From the NCBI RefSeq assembly GCF_000496835.1, contig NZ_KI543236.1, positions 1,406,773 to 1,470,772 of the forward strand: a stretch of 64,000 nucleotides of DNA, given 5' to 3'. The position numbers were made by a program, and so were the translations under genes. Source of the stretch: Thalassobacillus devorans MSP14 (GTDB taxonomy: Bacteria; Bacillota; Bacilli; Bacillales; Halobacillaceae). Positions 37,508 through 46,740 of the stretch are shown in pieces. How positions within the stretch are numbered: position 1 is the first letter of the stretch; each line of letters starts with the position of its first letter. The notes under the pieces were generated by a model. That model had not been told where the DNA came from. It was given only the letters and a program-made list of their open reading frames with translations, and searched no databases.

Positions 37508-38956
37508 TTGGAATCTTTCTTTAAAAGTATAAACGAAATGCAGCAAGCGATGACTAATGGCCAAATAAGCGCAAAAGATATCGTAATGACTTATCTGGAT
37601 CGCATCTCCCAATATGACCAAAGCCGGATACATATCAATTCCATATTGGAAATCAATCCGGACGCCTTACATATGGCAGAAGCACTCGATATTGAAAGGA
37701 AACAGCAGGACATCAGAAGCCCTCTCCACGGCATTCCGATTATCGTCAAAGATAATATTGATACTGGTGATAAAATGCACACAAGTGCTGGTTCGGCAGC
37801 CCTGAAGGATCACTATGCCTCTATGGATGCCTTTGTTGTAAAACAGCTGCGCCAGGCTGGCGCTATCATTTTGGGAAAGGCTAATTTAACGGAGTGGGCG
37901 AACTTTATGACAGAGGGGATGCCAAATGGTTATAGCTCCCGCGGTGGTCAAGTCCTCAATCCATATGGTCCAGGCCAACTCGATGTCGGTGGATCCAGTT
38001 CAGGTTCAGCAGCTGCTGTTGCTTCGCAATTCGCCGCTGGAGGGATTGGAACAGAAACAAGCGGATCGATTCTCAGCCCAGCCAGCAGCAATGCTGTAGT
38101 GGGTGTAAAACCTACTGTCGGATTGATTAGTCGAGCAGGCATCATTCCGATTGCACACAGCCAGGACACCGCCGGCCCAATTACAAGGACTGTTTATGAT
38201 GCCGCATTGTTACTGGAAATTCTTACCGGGATGGACGTTAACGACCCGGCAACTAAAATGACACCGGGTAAGTCCTCTCGTAATTACACTTCATCCCTCC
38301 ATTCCAATGCGCTGGAAGCTGCACGAATAGGAATTGATCGCAGCTATCTGGAAGGCTTAGATGCTGAAGAAAATAAGGTTATAGACAATGCCATGCAAGA
38401 TATCCTTAAGCAAGGCGGAGAAATAATAGAAGTGCATATCCGTGAAAAAGCCAGAGACTCCAGTGTTCTTTTCCATGAGTTTAAAAATGGTCTCAATGCC
38501 TATTTAGCTGACTGCTCTCCCCATCTGCCAGTGCACTCCCTGCAAGAATTAATCGAGTTCAACCACACTCATGCTGACATTATGCTTAAGTATGGACAAA
38601 CTCTGCTGATGGCTTCTGAAGAAAAAAGCGGGCATTTAACAGAAGAGGAATACATTCGTGATCGTTTGGATGATATCAAATACTCCCAGGCAGAGGGTAT
38701 CGACCGAGTAGTAAACGAACATAAGTTAGATGCACTTCTGTTTGCCAATAACCTCGGTGCAGGTATCGCCGCGATGGCAGGTTATCCTTCTATAACCGTT
38801 CCGGCAGGCTTTACGGAATCTAAAGGGCAGCCGGTTGGTTTGACACTGACCAGTACGGCTTTTCAAGAATCGAAGCTCCTGGCACTTGCATATGCTTATG
38901 AGCAATCCAGAAGTAGTACGATACACCCGCCACGGTTATCTGCATTCGTGGAATAA
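37508..38956 (+). CDS. amidase (amidase signature family)
   Basis: A 482-residue amidase with the Ser-cisSer-Lys triad: Lys in [11 protein letters not shown] (about residue 78), the cis-Ser and the glycine/serine-rich stretch [15 protein letters not shown], and the nucleophile Ser in [13 protein letters not shown]. It lacks GatA-specific context (no gatB/gatC neighbour), so it is probably a general amide hydrolase. It begins with TTG eight bases after GGAAGGAG. No signal peptide. The substrate is unknown. Confidence 0.85.
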   Translation: MESFFKSINEMQQAMTNGQISAKDIVMTYLDRISQYDQSRIHINSILEINPDALHMAEALDIERKQQDIRSPLHGIPIIVKDNIDTGDKMHTSAGSAALKDHYASMDAFVVKQLRQAGAIILGKANLTEWANFMTEGMPNGYSSRGGQVLNPYGPGQLDVGGSSSGSAAAVASQFAAGGIGTETSGSILSPASSNAVVGVKPTVGLISRAGIIPIAHSQDTAGPITRTVYDAALLLEILTGMDVNDPATKMTPGKSSRNYTSSLHSNALEAARIGIDRSYLEGLDAEENKVIDNAMQDILKQGGEIIEVHIREKARDSSVLFHEFKNGLNAYLADCSPHLPVHSLQELIEFNHTHADIMLKYGQTLLMASEEKSGHLTEEEYIRDRLDDIKYSQAEGIDRVVNEHKLDALLFANNLGAGIAAMAGYPSITVPAGFTESKGQPVGLTLTSTAFQESKLLALAYAYEQSRSSTIHPPRLSAFVE

Positions 38957-39048
38957 AAGAAGAAACTTCTAAATTTACAATTCCCACCTTGGTGCAGGAA
39001 AATAACTCTAACTTGGTTGCAAAAAATAGAGGATAAGGAGGAAGATGG

Positions 39049-39495
39049 GTGATAACCGTAAAAGAAATTACAGCTGAAGATACGTATAAACTGCGGCAAA
39101 AAGAGCAAAGGAACAGCCAAAACATAGAAGACCTTCCATATCAAGGAGATCAGCATGAGACCACTTTTCATTTAGGCGCATTTGAAAATGGGAAACTGGC
39201 AGGGGTTGCATCTTTTTACATGGAGACAACAGATGCCATCCCCTCCCATAAACAAATCCGCATCAAAGGGCTCGCAGTAGAGGATCCAGACCAGGAACTG
39301 CGAATAGGTACAACACTATTACACAAAGCGAACCGCATCCTATATCACGGCAATGTCGAATTCCTTTGGTGTATGGCACCAGCGAAAGCACAAGCTTACT
39401 ACGAAAGAATGGGATTTTCCTCAGCTGGGGAGTCATGTGCAAATGACCTGAACGGAACCCTGTTCGTGTTGTATAAAGCTATTGAGAAACCTTAA
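39049..39495 (+). CDS. GNAT family N-acetyltransferase
   Basis: A 148-residue protein of the GNAT fold. Conserved parts are the central strand IRIKGLAVEDPDQELRIGTTLLHKA (a degenerate Q/RxxGxG loop) and AKAQAYYERMGFSSAG near the C-terminus. GTG start seven bases after AAGGAGG. It stands alone downstream of the amidase; the substrate is unknown. Confidence 0.8.
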   Translation: MITVKEITAEDTYKLRQKEQRNSQNIEDLPYQGDQHETTFHLGAFENGKLAGVASFYMETTDAIPSHKQIRIKGLAVEDPDQELRIGTTLLHKANRILYHGNVEFLWCMAPAKAQAYYERMGFSSAGESCANDLNGTLFVLYKAIEKP

Positions 39496-39604
39496 GCGAA
39501 TTCTATACATCGTTCAGGATTACGCCAAGTATATCTGTTTTGTTGTTCCCATCGTCTGCTCCCACCATTCCGGCTGCCGGGATAAATATTCTGTACAATT
39601 AATA

Positions 39605-40855
39605 TTATTTCTTATAATCATCTAAAAAGTCTTTTTGAAAACTGGTGCTGACTTTGTGAGACCCATTCACCGTGCTGGATAAATCCTGGAACGGGTTCTT
39701 GCCATAGCGTTCGGTCAGATCATCAATCGTTTTATACAGTTTTTCTTTTTCTGCATATTGTTGATAATTGAATATATCCAACTGCTGGGTCACTTCTTTC
39801 TGTTCTGCCAAATCTCCAGCAGTTATACCGAGCAGCCTGACAGGTTCCTGGTTCCAATGCTCATCAAACAACCTCGAGGCAATGTGAAAGATATCATCCG
39901 AAGTATGGATATAATCATTTAACTGTCTGCTTCTTGTGACATTCTTCCAATCATGATAGCGAATCATTAACTGTACGTTTCTCGCCAGTACTTTCTTGCC
40001 ACTCATACGGGCAGCTACTTTATTTGCAAGTCTTCTCAGCACCTGGTGGATCTCCATATCATCGGTCGTATCTTGTGCCAGCGTAGTCGATGTCCCGATA
40101 CTTTTGAATTCATGAACAGCATCCGGGTCAACAGGCCGGTTATCTTGTCCGTTGGCCCGATTTTTCAATCGTTCTCCATTTACACCCAGCAGTTGTTTGA
40201 GTTTAAAGACATCATAATTAGCCAGGTCACCTATCGTTTCTATCTTATAGCTTCGAAGCTTTTCTGCAGTTTTTTCCCCTACGCCATACATGTCTTCGAT
40301 TGGTAACGGCCATAATTTTTTAGGCAGATCACGCTTTCTAAGCACAGTGATGCCCATTGGCTTTTTCATGTCAGAAGCCATTTTGGCAAGGAACTTATTC
40401 GGTGCGATTCCGATGCTGCATGGCAGGTCAAGCTCTTCAGCAATTCTTTGCTGTATCCGGTCAGCTATTTCAAGCGGGGATCCAAGATGCTCACAGGCGG
40501 TGATGTCCATATAGCCTTCGTCAATCGATACGGGCTGTATCATTTCCGTTACCTCCGCCAGGATTTTAAACATTTCTTTTGAGGCCGTACGATACCTATC
40601 GAAATTTGGGCGCATGACAATCAAGTCAGGACAATGCCGTTTTGCTTCCCATAAAGGCATTGTCGTCTTCACCCCGTGTTTCCTTGCTTCATAACTGCTT
40701 GTGACGACAATCCCCTTCCGTTCTTCAGGATTCCCGGCAATCGCTAACGGTTTCCCTTTTAAACTTGGATCGAATGCCATCTCAACAGAGGCATAGAAGC
40801 TATTCATATCTACATGAAAAATGACCCTGCCATTTTTCGGGTACCATTTTGACAT
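39605..40855 (-). CDS. dinB: DNA polymerase IV (Y-family, PolY1)
   Basis: A translesion polymerase of 416 residues. Catalytic carboxylates lie in FHVDMNSFYASVE and VSIDEGYMD; YGVGEKTAEKLRSYKI is the helix-hairpin-helix; a little-finger domain and the clamp-binding QLDIF near residue 382 follow. ATG after AAGGAAGG. The gene corresponds to B. subtilis yqjH. A LexA-box-like site lies between the -10 element and the ribosome-binding site. Confidence 0.93.
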   Translation of the reverse strand: MSKWYPKNGRVIFHVDMNSFYASVEMAFDPSLKGKPLAIAGNPEERKGIVVTSSYEARKHGVKTTMPLWEAKRHCPDLIVMRPNFDRYRTASKEMFKILAEVTEMIQPVSIDEGYMDITACEHLGSPLEIADRIQQRIAEELDLPCSIGIAPNKFLAKMASDMKKPMGITVLRKRDLPKKLWPLPIEDMYGVGEKTAEKLRSYKIETIGDLANYDVFKLKQLLGVNGERLKNRANGQDNRPVDPDAVHEFKSIGTSTTLAQDTTDDMEIHQVLRRLANKVAARMSGKKVLARNVQLMIRYHDWKNVTRSRQLNDYIHTSDDIFHIASRLFDEHWNQEPVRLLGITAGDLAEQKEVTQQLDIFNYQQYAEKEKLYKTIDDLTERYGKNPFQDLSSTVNGSHKVSTSFQKDFLDDYKK

Positions 40856-40871
40856 GGCAATCCTTCCTTTA

Positions 40872-40894
40872 CGAACTTTTGTTCTTCAATTATA
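40872..40894 (-). promoter_or_regulatory. LexA box next to the dinB -10 element
   Basis: CGAACTTTTGTTCT matches the SOS operator CGAACnnnnGTTCG except for its last base (40872-40885). On the minus strand a TATAAT lies just upstream (40889-40894), so bound LexA would cover the transcript start. The ribosome-binding site begins two bases beyond the box. Confidence 0.7.
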
Positions 40895-40929
40895 TCATGA
40901 GAAAGCAAATAACTTCGACTCCGGGATGT

Positions 40930-40964
40930 ACCCCGGGTCCTCCAAAATCTGGAGGACCCGGGGT
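40930..40964. repeat. perfect 15-bp GC-rich hairpin
   Basis: Arms ACCCCGGGTCCTCCA and TGGAGGACCCGGGGT with a 5-base loop. Neither side has a T-run, so it does not look like an intrinsic terminator. It lies between the tripeptidase terminator and the dinB promoter. Confidence 0.8.
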
Positions 40965-40976
40965 GAGTCATTTAAC

Positions 40977-41013
40977 AAAAAAAATCGATCATGCTTATTA
41001 ACCATGATCGATT
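40977..41013 (-). terminator. terminator of the tripeptidase gene
   Basis: An 11-bp perfect stem AATCGATCATG/CATGATCGATT followed on the minus strand by eight T residues, about ten bases after the stop of the M20 peptidase. Confidence 0.88.
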
Positions 41014-41021
41014 CATTGGAT

Positions 41022-42149
41022 TTATGCTTTTGCCGCTTCCTGAATGATTGCAGTCACAAACTCTGCCACTTTCTCGAGCTCAGCGACCGGCATGCGTTCA
41101 TTCGTCGTATGGATTTCTTCGTATCCTACTGCCAGGTTAACTGTCGGGATGCCATGACCTGCGATGATATTCGCATCACTGCCGCCACCGCTCTGAAGCA
41201 ATTCACTGTCGCGCCCGATATGACTAGCAGCACTGCGAGCTACTTCCACTACCTTGTCGCCTGCCTGATGTTTAAAGCCGGGATACATAACGGTCACTTC
41301 AACGTCTACATCACCGCCCATTTCTTTAGCTGTGTCATGGAAAGCCTGTTTCATCTTTTCTACTTGAGCTTCCATTTTTTCAGGAACAAGGGAACGGGCT
41401 TCTGCTAATATTTCCACATGGTCGCATACAATGTTCGTCTGCTTTCCACCTTCAAAACGTCCGATATTAGCAGTCGTTTCATCATCGATTCGTCCAAGTG
41501 GCATCTTTGCGATCGCCTTAGCAGCCAGTGTAATCGCAGATACGCCTTTTTCTGGCGCCACGCCTGCATGAGCTGTCTTCCCTTTTACGATGGCATTCAC
41601 TTTTGCCTGTGTCGGGGCGGCAACAATGATATTGCCGACCTTACCGTCGCTGTCAATCGCATATCCATACTTTGCTTTCAACAAGGAAGTATCAAGTGCT
41701 TTGGCACCGACAAGCCCGCTTTCTTCCCCTACGGTAATGACAAACTGAATGTCCCCATGTTCGATATTGTTTTCTTTCAACACACGGATAGCTTCAAGCA
41801 TGGCCGCCAGTCCAGCTTTATCATCTGCCCCGAGAATTGTGGTACCGTCTGTTACGATGTATCCATCTTTTACAGATGGAGTGACACTATTACCTGGAAC
41901 TACAGTATCCATATGGGAAGTAAAATAAATCGTATCCACGCCATCCTTGGTCCCTTTAAGGTTACAAATCAGGTTGTTGGCATCATGGTCTGTCTGATTA
42001 CGCGCATCATCCTCAAGTACTTCCAAACCAAGATCCGTAAATTTCTTTTTCAGTACTTTAGCGATTTTTGCTTCGTCTTTTGTCTCGGAATCGACCTGGA
42101 CCAATTCCAGAAACTCTTCAAGAAGACGTTCTTTGTTTACAGTTGCCAT
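41022..42149 (-). CDS. yqjE: M20 peptidase, tripeptidase T-like (YqjE)
   Basis: A zinc-dependent exopeptidase of 375 residues. Metal ligands: FTSHMDTVVPG (His, then catalytic Asp), the bridging Asp in LGADDKAGLA, catalytic Glu in TVGEESGLVGAK, Asp in YAIDSDGKVG and a final His in YEEIHTTNE. A lid domain is inserted from about residue 180 to 290. The start MATVNKERLL follows AAAGGAGG; a TTG 21 codons earlier is rejected. It lies downstream of the propionyl-CoA carboxylase subunit gene, as yqjE follows yqjD in B. subtilis. Confidence 0.88.
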   Translation of the reverse strand: MATVNKERLLEEFLELVQVDSETKDEAKIAKVLKKKFTDLGLEVLEDDARNQTDHDANNLICNLKGTKDGVDTIYFTSHMDTVVPGNSVTPSVKDGYIVTDGTTILGADDKAGLAAMLEAIRVLKENNIEHGDIQFVITVGEESGLVGAKALDTSLLKAKYGYAIDSDGKVGNIIVAAPTQAKVNAIVKGKTAHAGVAPEKGVSAITLAAKAIAKMPLGRIDDETTANIGRFEGGKQTNIVCDHVEILAEARSLVPEKMEAQVEKMKQAFHDTAKEMGGDVDVEVTVMYPGFKHQAGDKVVEVARSAASHIGRDSELLQSGGGSDANIIAGHGIPTVNLAVGYEEIHTTNERMPVAELEKVAEFVTAIIQEAAKA

Positions 42150-42242
42150 TCGTATGTCCTCCTTTATGTACGCTCCAATTAGTACGTTAGCGGAACAGCC
42201 TGAAACTGTCAACGGAAGCAGTTTACAGGCTGCCAGCAGCTT

Positions 42243-43790
42243 TTATAGAGGAATGTTGCCGTGTTTCTTTTTCGGCCGTTCTTCCTTTTTGTTCTTGAGC
42301 ATATCCAATGCCTGGATTAAGGTTTTCCTGGTTTCACGAGGATCGATCACATCATCGACCATTCCGAGCGATGCAGCGACATAAGGGTTAGCGAAACGCT
42401 CCCGGTATTCGCTGATCTTCATTTTTCTCGTTTCTTCCGGATTTTCACTTTCCTTGATTTCTTTCGCAAAAATGATATTCGCTGCACCTTCAGGCCCCAT
42501 AACCGCGATTTCCGCGTTCGGCCATGCATATACCAGGTCAGCACCGATCGACTTACTGTTTAAAGCGACATAAGCACCACCATAAGCTTTGCGGGTTATG
42601 ACCGTAAGTTTAGGCACGGTAGCTTCTGAATAAGCGTATAAAATCTTCGCTCCATGGCGAATAATACCGCCATGCTCCTGTTTGATCCCCGGGAAGAATC
42701 CAGTGACATCTTCAAAAGTTATGATTGGTATATTGAATGAATCACAGAATCGGATGAACCGTGCCGCTTTGTCGCTGGAATCGATATCGAGTCCGCCAGC
42801 CATATACTTCGGCTGATTACAGACCAGACCTATGGTTTGTCCTTTCAACCGTGCGAACCCAACTACAATGTTTTTAGCAAAATCTTTATGGATTTCAAAG
42901 AAAGAACCAGAGTCGACCACCTCATCGATAACAACACGGACATCATAGGGACGAATCGGATCGAATGGTATTTTATCGGTAATATCCGGACAGTAATCGT
43001 CCTTTTCTTCCAGTTCCATTACCGGGGGCTTTTGTTCATTATTGGAAGGAAGGTAGCTGACCAGCTGACGTACAGCATCGAGCGCTGTTTCTTCGTCCTG
43101 TGTCTTTAAATGAGCATTACCACTTTTTGAGTTATGGACATACGCCCCTCCAAGATCTTCAGAAGATATTTGCTCTCCGGTAACGGTATCGATCACCTTT
43201 GGTCCGGTAATGAACATTTGAGACGTTTCTTCCACCATGATGACAAAGTCAGTAATAGCTGGAGAATAGACAGCGCCACCAGCACATGGACCCATAATGA
43301 CAGAAATCTGTGGTATGACACCAGAGTAAATGGAGTTTCTATAAAAAACATGGCCATAGCCATCAAGGGATGAAACCCCTTCCTGGATACGGGCACCGCC
43401 GGAGTCGTTCAAACCTATGAAAGGCGTACCATTTTTCACTGCCAGATCCATGACTGCTGCAATCTTTTTAGCGTGCATTTCACCAAGTGCTCCCCCAAAG
43501 ACAGTGAAATCCTGCGCAAACAGATAAACATCCCTTCCATCAATCTTACCGAACCCTGTTACTACACCTTCCCCCGGGGCAGGCTGACCATTCATCCCAA
43601 AGCTGTCACCACGATGTTCCATAAATGGGTTCAATTCGATGAAAGTGCCTTCATCCAGCATATAATCGATGCGCTCTCGTGCTGTCATCTTTCCTTTGGC
43701 ATGCTGTTTTTCTATCCGCTCATCTCCGCCACCAAGTTCTGTCTGTCTGCGTTTATCATAAAGCTCACTGATTTTATCATAAATATCCAT
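42243..43790 (-). CDS. yqjD: acyl-CoA carboxylase beta (carboxyltransferase) subunit, probably propionyl-CoA
   Basis: A carboxyltransferase of 515 residues, the biotin-dependent carboxylase beta type. Visible are the N-terminal crotonase half (GQDFTVFGGALGEMHAKKI-like, LNDSGGARIQEGVSSLDGYG), CAGGAVYSPA oxyanion glycines, and the C-terminal half with VTGFFPGIKQEHGGIIRHGAK and AYGGAYVALNSK. The start MDIYDKISEL follows AAAGGAG and is seven bases from the preceding stop. Its partner biotin carboxylase is not in the window. Next to methylmalonyl-CoA mutase, the likely product is methylmalonyl-CoA from propionyl-CoA. Confidence 0.88.
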   Translation of the reverse strand: MDIYDKISELYDKRRQTELGGGDERIEKQHAKGKMTARERIDYMLDEGTFIELNPFMEHRGDSFGMNGQPAPGEGVVTGFGKIDGRDVYLFAQDFTVFGGALGEMHAKKIAAVMDLAVKNGTPFIGLNDSGGARIQEGVSSLDGYGHVFYRNSIYSGVIPQISVIMGPCAGGAVYSPAITDFVIMVEETSQMFITGPKVIDTVTGEQISSEDLGGAYVHNSKSGNAHLKTQDEETALDAVRQLVSYLPSNNEQKPPVMELEEKDDYCPDITDKIPFDPIRPYDVRVVIDEVVDSGSFFEIHKDFAKNIVVGFARLKGQTIGLVCNQPKYMAGGLDIDSSDKAARFIRFCDSFNIPIITFEDVTGFFPGIKQEHGGIIRHGAKILYAYSEATVPKLTVITRKAYGGAYVALNSKSIGADLVYAWPNAEIAVMGPEGAANIIFAKEIKESENPEETRKMKISEYRERFANPYVAASLGMVDDVIDPRETRKTLIQALDMLKNKKEERPKKKHGNIPL

Positions 43791-43797
43791 CGAAGCT

Positions 43798-44619
43798 TCA
43801 CTCCTTTTCTCTGTACTGACATAATTCATATAAAACGCCGTGTCCGGCTTTCGGGTGAAGGAATGCAATTTGGCTATCATGTGCCCCTGCTTTTGGCGTA
43901 TCATGAATCAATGCTACACCGCTCTCTTTATATTGTTTTAAGCGTTCGGAAATATCATCGACTTCCAATGCCAGATGATGGATTCCTTCCCCTCGTTTTT
44001 CAATATGCTGATGAATAGGGGATTCCTCATTCAGCGGTTCAAGCAGCTCAAGTCTAGTTTCCCCGATCTTGAGAAAAGCCACCCTCACCTGTTCTGAAGT
44101 TACCTCCTCCACATTTTCAAGCTTCAACCCGAGCACATCCTGATAAAACGGAAGCGCCGCTTCTAATTGCTTGACTGCAATTCCTATGTGGGCGATTTTC
44201 TTTGGTGCAGCAACCAGGCTTTCTTCCGGATCGACCATTTTTTCAATATATTTAGCGATTTCTTCTGTCGGCGTACCACTAGTGAATATCTTAGCCACTC
44301 CCTGTCCTTCCAGATAAGGGATATCCTCAGCAGGAATAACTCCGCCTCCAATGACAGGAATATCTTCCGCACCTTTATCCTTCAATGCTTGTACAACCTT
44401 TGGAAACAAAGATTTATGTGCCCCTGACAGGGAAGATAATCCTACGACATCGACATCTTCCTGAATGGCGGCCTGGGCAATCTGCACTGGCGATTGTCTT
44501 AATCCAGTATAAATCACTTCCATCCCATGGTCTCTCAATGCCTGGGCAATGATCAATGCACCACGATCGTGTCCATCTAAACCTGGCTTAGCTATTAATG
44601 CACGTATTTGTTTTTTCAA
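43798..44619 (-). CDS. fusion: methylmalonyl-CoA mutase cobalamin-binding subunit + methylmalonyl-CoA epimerase
   Basis: A 273-residue two-domain protein. Residues 1-130 form a B12-binding domain: AKPGLDGHDRGA supplies the lower His ligand in the DxHxxG motif, followed by GLSSLSGAH and PVIGGGVIP. Residues about 138-273 form a vicinal-oxygen-chelate epimerase: IAHIGIAVKQLEAALPFYQ (metal His), ETRLELLEP, GEGIHHLALEVDD and a final GVLYELCQ. No stop or frameshift separates them. A TTG seven bases after GGGGGAG is the likely start, 16 bases after the mutase stop. The fusion would convert (S)- to (R)-methylmalonyl-CoA and complete the mutase whose catalytic domain is encoded upstream. Confidence 0.85.
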   Translation of the reverse strand: MKKQIRALIAKPGLDGHDRGALIIAQALRDHGMEVIYTGLRQSPVQIAQAAIQEDVDVVGLSSLSGAHKSLFPKVVQALKDKGAEDIPVIGGGVIPAEDIPYLEGQGVAKIFTSGTPTEEIAKYIEKMVDPEESLVAAPKKIAHIGIAVKQLEAALPFYQDVLGLKLENVEEVTSEQVRVAFLKIGETRLELLEPLNEESPIHQHIEKRGEGIHHLALEVDDISERLKQYKESGVALIHDTPKAGAHDSQIAFLHPKAGHGVLYELCQYREKE

Positions 44620-44635
44620 GACAGTACTCCCCCTT

Positions 44636-46297
44636 CTACATCCCCGTATACTCACCGAATTCTTCCCTTAGTACATTAGCAATTTCACCGACGGTTGCGT
44701 AAGCTTTGACAGCTTCAAGAATGTACGGCATTAAATTTTCATTCTCATGCCTGGCTGCTTCTTTCAAATTATTAAGGCAATCATCGACCAGCTGCTGGTC
44801 CCTTGTTTCTCTGATATTCTTTGTCTGTTCGATTTGATGTGCTTCCAAAGCTTCATCTACCCGTAGCAAATCAGGATTAATTTCTTCTTCGATGCGGAAT
44901 TCGTTCATTCCTACGATGATATCTTCGCCTGATTCGATCTTTTTTTGAGCATCATATGCAGACTGATGTATTTCCCGTTGCATATATCCATCTTCCACCG
45001 CTTGGACTGCTCCTCCTAATTTATCGATTCGCTCGAGGTAGTCATTGACTTCTTCCTCGATCTTATCGGTCAATGACTCCACATAATAGGAGCCTCCAAG
45101 AGGGTCAATCGTATCAGCGACACCGCTTTCATTAGCAATGATCTGCTGGGTTCTTAGCGCTATACGAGCAGAATCTTCTGTTGGAAGAGCTAAAGCTTCA
45201 TCACGAGAATTAGTATGAAGGCTCTGCGTCCCTCCCATGACAGCTGCAAGCGCTTGCAGAGTAACACGTACAATATTGTTATCCGGCTGCTGCGCAGTAA
45301 GTGTCGATCCACCAGTCTGGGTATGGAAGCGCAGTTTCCAGCTTTTTGGATTTTCTGCTTGATAATGCTCTTTCATGATTTTCGCCCAGATACGGCGTGC
45401 TGCTCTGAATTTCGCCACTTCTTCGAAGAATTGATTATGTGCATTGAAAAAGAAAGCGAGCCTTGGCGCAAACTGATCGACTTCAAGTCCCGACTCGATG
45501 GCGGCATCAACATATGCCATGCCATTGGCAATCGTAAACGCGACTTCCTGGACTGCTGTGGAACCAGCTTCCCTAATATGATAGCCAGAGATACTGATGG
45601 TATTGAATTTCGGCACATGCGTCTGGCAGTATCCGAAAATATTCGTAATTAAACGCATGGATGGTTTTGGCGGGTAAATATATGTCCCTCTTGCGATATA
45701 TTCTTTGAGAATATCGTTCTGAATCGTCCCTGTAAGCTTCTCCATCGGTACGCCTTGCTTTTCTCCCACAGCTATGTACATACAAAGCAAAATAGAGGCA
45801 GGTGCATTGATGGTCATAGATGTACTGACTTTATCGAGTGGAATCTGATCAAACAGCTGTTCCATGTCCTTCAATGTGTCGATGGCTACACCAACTTTTC
45901 CGACTTCCCCTTCCGCCATTGGATCATCGGAATCATACCCAATCTGAGTTGGAAGATCGAATGCGACGGATAACCCCGTCTGTCCTTGCTCTAATAAATA
46001 ACGGAATCTTTTATTGGTTTCTTCAGCAGATCCAAACCCTGCATACTGCCGCATAGTCCAGTACCTGCTTCGATACATGGTCGGCTGGATACCGCGAGTA
46101 TAGGGATATTGGCCAGGGAAACCTAATTTATCTTCATAAGTTTCGCCAGGATTCTCCTCCGGTGTATACAGTCGGTCTATAGGTATCTCTGAACTTGTTA
46201 TAAATTCCTCTTTGCGTTCCGGAAACCGCTTCGTGGTTTTCTCCACATCTGTTTTCCATTGCTGTTCTTGCTCATGATATTTTGATTGTTCACTCAT
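44636..46297 (-). CDS. methylmalonyl-CoA mutase, catalytic (large) subunit without B12 domain
   Basis: A 553-residue TIM-barrel protein corresponding to the substrate-binding part of methylmalonyl-CoA mutase: [65 protein letters not shown]-like ([12 protein letters not shown]) and [22 protein letters not shown]. The C-terminal cobalamin domain of full-length mutases is absent and is provided by the next gene. GGAGG precedes the ATG. It heads the operon mutase, B12/epimerase fusion, carboxylase beta, peptidase, which converts propionyl-CoA to succinyl-CoA. Confidence 0.92.
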   Translation of the reverse strand: MSEQSKYHEQEQQWKTDVEKTTKRFPERKEEFITSSEIPIDRLYTPEENPGETYEDKLGFPGQYPYTRGIQPTMYRSRYWTMRQYAGFGSAEETNKRFRYLLEQGQTGLSVAFDLPTQIGYDSDDPMAEGEVGKVGVAIDTLKDMEQLFDQIPLDKVSTSMTINAPASILLCMYIAVGEKQGVPMEKLTGTIQNDILKEYIARGTYIYPPKPSMRLITNIFGYCQTHVPKFNTISISGYHIREAGSTAVQEVAFTIANGMAYVDAAIESGLEVDQFAPRLAFFFNAHNQFFEEVAKFRAARRIWAKIMKEHYQAENPKSWKLRFHTQTGGSTLTAQQPDNNIVRVTLQALAAVMGGTQSLHTNSRDEALALPTEDSARIALRTQQIIANESGVADTIDPLGGSYYVESLTDKIEEEVNDYLERIDKLGGAVQAVEDGYMQREIHQSAYDAQKKIESGEDIIVGMNEFRIEEEINPDLLRVDEALEAHQIEQTKNIRETRDQQLVDDCLNNLKEAARHENENLMPYILEAVKAYATVGEIANVLREEFGEYTGM

Positions 46298-46445
46298 TTA
46301 ATAACCTCCTTCTCCCTAACTACTATCTTCCTTACTAGCTTATCAGACAATTAAACAATTTTTCAGCAAAAAACCAAAAAGTACAACATAATTTTTCAAA
46401 TTTTTGCAAGCATTCATAATTCTATTTTGAAATACTTTCCCGCTC

Positions 46446-46474
46446 TTGTCCAATTTATCATTTACATGTAAAAT
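46446..46474 (+). promoter_or_regulatory. probable sigma-A promoter of prli42
   Basis: TTGTCC and TAAAAT with a 17-base spacer, about 63 bases before the prli42 start. The leader contains a small inverted repeat ATGTCC/GGACAT. Confidence 0.5.
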
Positions 46475-46536
46475 ACAGTTAACGCATGTCCAAATTCTTC
46501 AGGACATCCTCAGGACGGATAAAGGAGGTAACAACC

Positions 46537-46647
46537 TTGGCCCGAAAGCAGTCAAAGCGTGAACGACGCATGAAAATCATTATTTACATCATGATTCTAT
46601 CTATGGTACTTTCATCTCTATTAGCCGGAGCAGGCATGTTTCTATAA
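46537..46647 (+). CDS. prli42: Prli42-type stressosome-associated miniprotein
   Basis: A 36-codon gene with a TTG start eight bases after AAAGGAGG. The product has a strongly basic N-terminus (ARKQSKRERRMK) and one membrane segment ending MVLSSLLAGAGMFL. This layout and the final residues fit Prli42, the conserved Firmicutes membrane miniprotein reported in Listeria to anchor the stressosome. A terminator follows within 60 bases. It is divergent from the mutase operon. Confidence 0.8.
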   Translation: MARKQSKRERRMKIIIYIMILSMVLSSLLAGAGMFL

Positions 46648-46700
46648 GAAAGGTCTAAAGCAATAGCAATTGCCAGACCCTATAACGAAAATGCTAATAC

Positions 46701-46739
46701 AAAAGCGGAGCTGTGCCGAAACGAGGCAGCTCCGCTTTT
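46701..46739. terminator. bidirectional terminator
   Basis: A 13-bp perfect stem AAAAGCGGAGCTG/CAGCTCCGCTTTT with a short loop, between prli42 and the convergent L,D-transpeptidase gene. Confidence 0.85.
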
Positions 46740-46740
46740 C

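Noticed and set aside
41418-42182. 254-codon open frame antisense to the tripeptidase gene
   Set aside because: It is a shadow of a well-supported gene, with cysteine- and serine-rich composition and no initiation signal.
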